Assembly: GCA_025677825.1 (NCBI GenBank)
Contig: JAIXMO010000016.1
Location: 248,001-312,000 of the forward strand
Source of the DNA: Helicostylum pulchrum
Taxonomy: Eukaryota; Mucoromycota; Mucoromycetes; Mucorales; Mucoraceae
Length of the DNA: 64,000 bases
Reading direction: 5' to 3'
The notes beneath the pieces were generated by a model that was not told the origin of the DNA, searched no databases, and saw only the letters and a list, made by a program, of their open reading frames with translations. The translations under genes and the position numbers were made by a program. Of this stretch, positions 57,263 through 64,000 are shown piece by piece. Positions within the stretch are counted from its first letter, which is position 1; each line of letters opens with the position of its first letter.

Positions 57263-58453
57263 ATGCCTAATGATCAAGACTTTAGTTCTGAATTAGATGA
57301 CTACCTCACAAAGTCCAATCAAGAACAAACGACGACATGGATACGAGATGAAGAAACGGGAATATATGTGGACCACAGCAAACAAGTTGTCATGTACACA
57401 CAACAAGATGGCACCTGGGCATGCGGCGATTACACGCAATTCTACCCGAACCGGTACATTTACGATACACAAACACAAGCATGGCTCGACACAATCACAC
57501 ACGAGTACTCATTTTACGACGATGCAACCCACACGTATGTTCCTTTAACAGACGCCTACTGGCAAGGGCACCCACAAGGCACAGGCTCCATACGTCTCGT
57601 CGTACAATCGTCACCATTTTTCAAGCAAGGTCAAGTTGTGCTGATCGATGAAAACGGAATCACCATTGGCCGTGATCGATCGTGGGACAGTCGCCTGCGA
57701 TTACCAGAGATGATTGTCAGTAAATACCATGCCATGATCTACCGCGACAAGCAAGAGAAATTGTTCTACATGATTGATAATGGATCGCAGCATGGGACAT
57801 TTGTAAATGAAAAGAGACTTTCTGAGCCTAAACAAGCAAGTCTGCCGTACGAGTTACGGAATAAGGACATTGTACGTATTGGATCCACTTCGTTGCAAGT
57901 GCATTTGCATTCTATGGGCTGGCCCTGTCAAGGTTGTTTAGCAAGTGAGTTAATTGAAACCACCTTGGGTAAAAAAGAAAAACAAAAGCAACAGCAAAAA
58001 GTAACGGTGGATCTAGAAGAAAGTAGAAGAGAGTGGATAAAGAATCAAAAGAAAATGTATCAAGAGGATTTGGATGCAAGTAATATGTATATTGATCGTG
58101 CGAGAATAAGAAGAACTTTTACAAAACCTGAAAAGTTTATTGCTGAAGAAGAAGAAGAATATGATACCCCTCGACCTGCTGTTGTTGTTAATGCTGCTGC
58201 TGCTGTTAGTTATCATACACCGGTGAGTGGTATAGGGAATAAAATGTTACAGAAGTTAGGGTGGCAAGAAGGTCAAAGTTTAGGTAAATATGGCGATGGT
58301 ATTTTGGAACCGATCCGACCTTCTACGCAAACCAGCCGAACTGGATTAGGCACTAGTGCTAGTACAAGTCAACCTGATGCGAACATGAACGAAAGCAAAA
58401 AAGAAAAACAATGGCGATTAGCTCAAGAAAGATATAAAAACAATTTTACTTGA
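57263..58453 (+). CDS. OCRE-FHA-G-patch protein, AGGF1-like
   Basis: Intronless, 396 aa. Order: short acidic N-terminus; an aromatic OCRE-like repeat region (TWIRDEETGIYVDHSKQVV, WACGDYTQFYPNRYIYD and following repeats); FHA domain from about residue 125 (ITIGRDRSWDSRLRLPE, VSKYHAMIYRD, DNGSQHGTFVNEKRL), which should bind phosphothreonine; a charged helical linker; a G-patch near the C-terminus (GIGNKMLQKLGWQEGQSLG) that typically activates a DEAH helicase. The same order is found in human AGGF1 and plant SUA-type splicing regulators, so a nuclear role with the spliceosome is likely by analogy. Start chosen at MPNDQ, just after the A run. Confidence 0.88.
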   Translation: MPNDQDFSSELDDYLTKSNQEQTTTWIRDEETGIYVDHSKQVVMYTQQDGTWACGDYTQFYPNRYIYDTQTQAWLDTITHEYSFYDDATHTYVPLTDAYWQGHPQGTGSIRLVVQSSPFFKQGQVVLIDENGITIGRDRSWDSRLRLPEMIVSKYHAMIYRDKQEKLFYMIDNGSQHGTFVNEKRLSEPKQASLPYELRNKDIVRIGSTSLQVHLHSMGWPCQGCLASELIETTLGKKEKQKQQQKVTVDLEESRREWIKNQKKMYQEDLDASNMYIDRARIRRTFTKPEKFIAEEEEEYDTPRPAVVVNAAAAVSYHTPVSGIGNKMLQKLGWQEGQSLGKYGDGILEPIRPSTQTSRTGLGTSASTSQPDANMNESKKEKQWRLAQERYKNNFT

Positions 58454-58536
58454 TATTTTTTATATAAAATGTATATGTATATATATTTTTGTGTGTGGGG
58501 AATAATAAAAAGGGGGAGGGTTTCTTTTTAAGAAAT

Positions 58537-59641
58537 CTAGTTGGAGATCTTAAAGTCACCAGATTTGAAAACACAAGTCTTATCAGCCTTGTTGGAAGTA
58601 GCGTATACCTTGTAGTGATAATCAGAAGTAGTATCAACGTTATCTAAACGCAAATGATCCTTCAAGGAGAAGGAGTTTTGGAATGACTCGCTACCGGTCC
58701 AAGCGGTGTTGACTAATTCGTCTCCCTTGTAGAGCTCAACCTTGGTTAATGCGTCGGTTTGAGAAGCAGCATCACGGTTAGCTTGGATATGAATGTGTTC
58801 ATTGAGCTTGAATGTACCTCCGTTTTCAGGGTAGTCAACAGATAAACCGAAACAACCAGCTTCATGCTCTGTGTTGTAAATGCTGTTATCGTGAAGAGAT
58901 TCAGTGTATTCAAGATCACCAGCGGCGTTAGTGTGGCTACCGGTAGTAACCTTGAAAGTACTAGAGGTTTCAAGACAATCAGGTCCATGTTGCTTGCCAA
59001 TCAAATTGGTAACCCAAACACTAATAAAAATATTAATTTACACAGAATTTTTTTTTTTAGATTTTATATATCTTTCTTACCGATAATAGTAAAGACCAGC
59101 AGGAACGTTTTTAGGTACTTGGTCACTAATAGTAGCAGAAGTCTTTAAGGCGTAACTACCTTTCCAAACATTTTGAACATATTTAGCTTTACCGTCTTTG
59201 GAAACAGAGTATAACTATTTTGAAAAAAATGTTGTTAAATACAAAAAAAAAGAATAAAAAGAAAAAAAATCTATTTTTAAGATTGTGCTACATTACATCA
59301 AGGCCAGTAATTGTCTTTGTACGTGCATCTGCTTTTCTGGCTATTTTCATTATAATATTTTATTAGCTGATTTATAATTTTTATTAAAAAGTGTCTTGTA
59401 TTATACTTACTGACTGTGATCTTGGTCTTTGCACCAGCAACTACAACAGTAGAAGTCTTGGGTGCAGTGACAGCAAGTCCTAAATAAAAAATGGGTTGAG
59501 TGTCTACTAGTAATTTCTTTGTGCGTTTTATATTTTACCACCGCACCAAGACTTGATGGCATCAGCGTAAGAATCAGCTTGAGCGACAGAAGCGGCTGAA
59601 ACTAATAAAAGTGCAGAAATAGTAGTGATAGAGAACTTCAT
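58537..59641 (-). CDS. Secreted Kre9/KNH-like protein
   Basis: Five to six exons; ATG 59641-59639, stop at 58537; roughly 270 aa. A classical signal peptide (MKFSITTISALLLVSAASVA) precedes two immunoglobulin-like beta domains, the first around LAVTAPKTSTVVVAGAKTKI to PAGLYYYRVWVTN, the second around LSVDYPENGGTFKLNEHIHI. Each resembles the Ser/Thr-rich Kre9/KNH domain seen in fungal wall and GPI proteins, but no GPI tail is visible, so it should be released or wall-bound. Four or five cysteines may form disulfides. Several exons are only about 45-65 nt. Function is not known; assignment is by pattern. Confidence 0.75.
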
Positions 59642-60552
59642 ACTTTTAGCAAAAAAAAGGTTTTTTTAAAAAATAATGAAAGGGAACAAAAAAAGAGAAA
59701 AACTAAAAAAAAAAAGAGAGATGTTTTATACAGAAAAAAAAAAGGACCTTCAAATGTTACACGCTCTTTTTTTTTTTTTCAGTAATTAAAATTACCATTA
59801 TTATTCGTTATTCCCTTTTCACTTTTTTTTTTGAGTAAGTGTGTATTTAAAGCAATTATGCAAAAGTTTATCCTTAAAGAACCAATAAATGACTCGCAAA
59901 AAAAAAAAAAAAGTGTCAGTTTGACATTAAACACGCGAGTCATCTTTTACTTAATTTACTGCTTCCCCTCCAAAACAAATAAATAAAAAAAGGCAAAGCA
60001 ACAACTTTCTATCGTTTACTTGCAAAAAAAGCACAAACCACAGATCCCGTATATACCCTATAAACAAATACTTTGAGCTTTTACTATTTCACACACGTAT
60101 AAAGATAATTGAACTGGGTACCTTTTTTTTTTTGTTCCTATTCCCAATCAATTTTGGCGGAGTTCACGAGGAAAACGAAAACAAATACAACATTCTGGCC
60201 CCTTTTTCATCAGTGTACTACTCTAGTTTTTTTTTTATTTCTATTAAGCAAGCAAATACTATCAAAGATCTAATATATACTGTTGATTATTTATCATCAT
60301 GAAGAAGAAGACGGCTTTCTTTTATTTTTTAGTATATGAAAAAAAAACAACTTGGAGGAGCGAGATATGTATTTTTTTTGTGATTTTATATAAATAGGAG
60401 ATCGCGTCTAGATTCATTGTATTCCTTTTTTTAAAAAAAACACGGTTTTCTATTATTGGTGGTTTTTTTATGCACAGACATAAAATTACATGGCCTCTCT
60501 TTTCAGTTTTAATGCATTGACAACTTTGTCTCTTTTACGCGTGCCTTGGATC

Positions 60553-60586
<34 letters not shown>

Positions 60587-62109
60587 TGGTGTCAAGTCCG
60601 ATCTGTACAAAAACCTATTAAAGATTGCTGGTTGTAAGCAAGTACACTATTATGCCTGACTTTGAAAGATAGGGATCTATATAGCTTTACTGTGTAATCC
60701 CAAATACAGAATAGAGCCCCGTTTACAACTGACACTGTTTTAATTAAGAAGATAGTCGATATGTATCGGGTCAAACGGAAAGGTTTTTATTGGAAAACCT
60801 TTACTTTAATGTACCAAGCTTGTCCTGCCCACTTCTTACACTGACAGTGAGTAAAAACCACGCTATTCAAATGAGCACAAGTATAGTCTGATCTATTTAG
60901 TTATTCTATTATATATAAAAAAAAACCTGTTTTTATTTATATTAATTACCATGATTTACGATAAATCGCGCCCCACCTGGGGGAGCCTCGGTATTTATTT
61001 TTAGATCTTTTTCTTTTATTTAAGAGGTATACCAAAAGCGATTAAATTGGTTTTGCTTTCTTTTAAAACCCAAATTGGTCATCATCACCCATTTTTGATT
61101 TAAAAAAAATGCATTGTTGCACACAGCTCACTTCTTTACAAGTCTAGGGATCTTTTGATTAGTATGGATGCGCTCCTCCTCCCTCTTTTTCTCTTGACAT
61201 TAAACGATAACAGTTGTTTGTAGTTAGTTCGAATCATTGAACAGCAAACCATCTTGATACGAGTGTATGTGTGGTATAAACTGAATACGACGATAGATGT
61301 ATAAATATTGTGCTATTAGAATATGATTTAGTAATCTTACTAGCAATTGTTTCAATTAAGACAAGTATTATGCGTTGGTTGAGGTAAGCATAAAGAGGCC
61401 ATCATTTTACATAAAGAATAAGGAAAATGGGCGCTTTAACAACCAAAACAACCAATAAAGACGAGGTGAGGATAGAAGTGTATCTTCTAACAAAGAACAA
61501 GCTCCAGATCGAAAGGACAATTGCTATTTTCTTATTATATCTATCAAGAGTTTAAATATCATAATATGAGACATGAGGAAGAAAAAGGATAACAAAATCA
61601 CTGCTTGAACTAGAAATAAAAGGGTCTTTGTTAATGGTTGATAGATCATAATATAATGCAACATTTTACTTCCCACTCTTTTTTTTTCCCCCAAAAACTT
61701 ACACACATATGCTAATAGCATAAAACGTGGTAGATCAGTTTACTGGTGCCTCTTTTTTTTTTTTTTTAGTGTTTTCTTTTGGGTATTCTTGTATTACAAT
61801 TAATTTTTTTTTTTGCAGTACCAAAGACGCGTGAAAAAAAAAACGATACAATTTTAACCACTTATAAATATTTATGCAAGACATTTTTAAAAGATACATT
61901 TATGAGAAGTAAAATAAACACAAGGATACGATAAAAAAAAAAGAAAAAAAAAAAGATACCCTTGACCAAAGTACGGGAGTTTCCAGAAACAGAGGGTAGT
62001 GTGTTTATTATTTATTTATTTTTCAGTATATAGCCCTTTTAGCTCCGACAAAAAATTAAATATTTAGCTTGTTGATTGTGCGATGCTTCCAAAAAAAGTT
62101 ACCCAGTTC
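59642..62109. other. 2.5-kb intergenic region, no confident gene
   Basis: Promoter side of the Kre9/KNH-like gene, then AT-rich DNA with a 27-base T run (about 60558-60584) and many shorter tracts. No coding region or RNA gene was recognised on either strand. Confidence 0.4.
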
Positions 62110-62594
62110 CTAATTGTCGACTTTATCGGTTGCATGTGAATAGACCTCGGACAAACCAAGTTTTGAAGCCCTATCCTGACCATCGCGCAAAACATTGACG
62201 ATCCTTACTTTATCTGTTTGGCTTGTGTCGCTTTTCAATACCGTACACCAGGCAAAATCCATAGCGTCAAAATACTCCTTGTACTCGTGAAGATCCGTGT
62301 CTTCCTTGAACGCTTCACAAAATTCATGGAAATCTCCCGTGTAATTTAACAGGCATTGGATCGCTGTTGCAGGTGTTAAGTGTATTGTTTCAAGAATAAT
62401 CGGGGCAAGGTCTTGCCATAACTGAGGCAAGCTATCGTATCCTCCATGTGGTTCTGCTCTGAGAAATATATTTTACGCATTATTTATTTATTTTTGCGTC
62501 TCTTTTCGTGTTTTTTTTATTACCTTTTACGAAACTTTCGAGTCACTTGTCGATATGCTTCATTAATTTTTTCAGCCTTTATTTCTTGGTTCAT
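62110..62594 (-). CDS. Small helical protein of unknown function
   Basis: Two exons (62594-62524 and 62458-62110) in phase give 139 aa. Starts MNQEIKAEKINEAYRQVTRK and ends SHATDKVDN. Composition is mostly helical and acidic (for example LWQDLAPIILETIHLTPATA and FCEAFKEDTDLHEYKEYFD), with no signal peptide or membrane segment. I do not recognise a family. The donor GTAATA and acceptor TTCTCAG are reasonable. It follows the AzgA permease on the same strand by about 170 bp. Confidence 0.6.
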
Positions 62595-62761
62595 ATTTGC
62601 AAAAAAAAAAAAGATAATAATTAAAAGTAAAAAAAGAAGGGAAAGAAACCAGAAAAGAGGAAAACAAAAAAATTAAGGTGGCTTGAATTATAATTATTTA
62701 TTGGTGATATACAGGAAAAGGGAAAAAAAAATGAATTATAGATGGATGAATGAAAAAAAGA

Positions 62762-64000
62762 TTAATGTTTCTCGTTTCTATGAACACTTAATTCAGTAGT
62801 TGATGGAGTTTCAGTGATATCCGTCACGACAGTAGGGCTATTACTTTGAGTAGGGTAATGTTCACTAACATCATCATCGTCCATCTCATCTTGCTTCCAA
62901 TCGAATTCTCTTCCTTTTGCCTTGGATATTAAGAACCGAATCCACAAAGGAGCAAAAGAACGACTAAAGGCAGCAGTCCACCAGTCTTCACGTTGAGAGT
63001 AATCGGGATGAATACGTCCGCGAGAAGCCTTATCGATAATCAAAACGATACCGTTGATGATGATATACGCAAAGATACCACCAATGATACCGTAGGCAAT
63101 AGAGTAAGTGAAGGGCATGACAGCCATAGTGATGAAGGAAGGAATGGCATCGCCAGGATAATCCCAATTGATATTACGTACACTTGAAGTCATCATGGAG
63201 CCCACCAAGATCAATGCGGGTCCCGTAGCCCAAGGAGGGAAACTAGCAAAGATGGGTGAAAAGAAGATGGAAACAAAGAATCCGAAAGCCACCGTGATGG
63301 CCGTGATACCCGTTCTTCCACCTTCCGTAATACCTGCACCAGACTCAACAAACGCAGTACAAGAAGAACTACCAAAGCAAGAACCGATCGTGACACAAGC
63401 AGCATCAGCTAAAAAGGCTCTAGTGGAATGTTCAAAATCACCAGCCTTATCAGTGAATCCACCATAACGAGCCATAGAGTACATGGTACCGGTAGTATCT
63501 AAAATATCGACATAAACAAAAGTAATAAGTGCGATCCAAACTTCCTTGGTAGAGAAATTAAAATCCATTTGTCCCAGCACATGCTTTAGTTTATGTACAG
63601 TAACGACTTTTTTGAAATAGTCAAACATGTTATCACCAGCGGGTGTGTGAGGGAAGTAAGTGATGGGGCTGTTACGAGGCCATGAAGTAATGGCGACAAC
63701 AACGATGGCGATAAGGATGGCACCGCGGACACGGAACATGAGTAAAAGAGACATGAGCATCAAACCCAAGAGACCCATATAGAGTGTAGGAGACGTCATA
63801 TGGCCCCAAAGACATTTACCGTTTTCATCTAATGCACCAGCAGGGCAACCACCTAATGTGACAAGCGTAGAGTAATCTAAGCGGACTAAACCGATACCTG
63901 CAGATGATTGAAGACCGATAAAGCAAAGGTAGAGACCAATACCACAACCCATTGCAATCTTGATACTCATTGGAATAATACGGGCTAACCATTGACGGAT
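62762..64000 (-). CDS. AzgA-type purine permease, 5' end cut by window edge
   Basis: Proton-coupled uptake of hypoxanthine, adenine and guanine at the plasma membrane (NCS2/NAT superfamily, AzgA group). The open frame continues to base 64000, so the N-terminal quarter is missing; 412 residues are visible. Family landmarks: KIAMGCGIGLYLCFIGLQ, a long cytosol-facing segment, YVDILDTTGTMYSMARYGGF, then GSCFGSSSCTAFVESGAGI (the substrate-binding region) and EGGRTGITAI. The C-terminal tail is hydrophilic and acidic (DDDDVSEHYP). No introns in this part. Lengths and motifs agree with Aspergillus AzgA. Confidence 0.92.
   Translation of the reverse strand: MRQWLARIIPMSIKIAMGCGIGLYLCFIGLQSSAGIGLVRLDYSTLVTLGGCPAGALDENGKCLWGHMTSPTLYMGLLGLMLMSLLLMFRVRGAILIAIVVVAITSWPRNSPITYFPHTPAGDNMFDYFKKVVTVHKLKHVLGQMDFNFSTKEVWIALITFVYVDILDTTGTMYSMARYGGFTDKAGDFEHSTRAFLADAACVTIGSCFGSSSCTAFVESGAGITEGGRTGITAITVAFGFFVSIFFSPIFASFPPWATGPALILVGSMMTSSVRNINWDYPGDAIPSFITMAVMPFTYSIAYGIIGGIFAYIIINGIVLIIDKASRGRIHPDYSQREDWWTAAFSRSFAPLWIRFLISKAKGREFDWKQDEMDDDDVSEHYPTQSNSPTVVTDITETPSTTELSVHRNEKH

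Noticed and set aside
1..64000. CRISPR arrays, rRNA genes, bacterial operons
   Set aside because: None present; the DNA is intron-containing nuclear sequence and the regular repeats belong to the gene array, transposon fragments or microsatellites.

Overview
The window is AT-rich eukaryotic nuclear DNA with short GT-AG introns (about 50-75 nt), dense homopolymer runs and closely spaced genes on both strands. The proteins (alternative oxidase, Zn2Cys6 regulator, AzgA purine permease, DUF8032-like regulator, Kre9/KNH-like secreted protein) point to a filamentous fungus, most likely an early-diverging mucoromycotan such as a Mucorales species. The species cannot be fixed from sequence alone. Gene models below were spliced by hand from reading-frame continuity and splice signals.

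Left part (1-17.7 kb): an unidentified partial gene running off the left edge; mitochondrial alternative oxidase (-); a five-exon YjbQ/UPF0047 protein (-) divergent from the DNA-repair ATPase SMC5 (+); an MFSD1-like transporter (+); an F-box/LRR protein (-) directly downstream of a SANT/U-box-like nuclear protein (-). Then comes about 4 kb with no confident gene, ending in a tiny spliced ORF for a 31-residue Cys-containing peptide.

Middle (21.9-31 kb): a DUF8032-like acidic nuclear protein (-), a possible small spliced gene (-), the PIKK-maturation factor TEL2/TELO2 (-), and a CASTOR-like ACT-domain protein (+). TEL2 (TTT complex, TORC1/ATM-family stability) and the CASTOR-like protein (the animal arginine sensor upstream of TORC1) are divergent neighbours.

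30.5-40.5 kb is the most unusual part: a transposon-rich interval with hAT-like end fragments, a hAT transposase relic and a broken Ulp1-protease-like ORF. Inside it sit six intact, co-oriented, three-exon paralogues for small secreted six-cysteine proteins (131-161 aa) sharing promoter blocks, intron positions and exon lengths. Copies differ mainly in their C-terminal tails and in the loop after the first conserved block. I do not recognise the family.

Right part (40.6-64 kb): a secreted GH3 beta-glucosidase (-) with a 15-nt microexon; uroporphyrinogen decarboxylase (+); a DHA1-type MFS exporter (-) with an 11-nt microexon; tRNA-Gly(UCC); a tail-anchored coiled-coil protein (-) divergent from a Zn2Cys6 transcription factor (+); an RRM/SR-like protein (-); a NUDT15-like Nudix hydrolase (-); an OCRE-FHA-G-patch protein of AGGF1 type (+); a secreted Kre9/KNH-like protein (-); a small unknown helical protein (-); and the 3' part of an AzgA purine permease (-) cut by the right edge.
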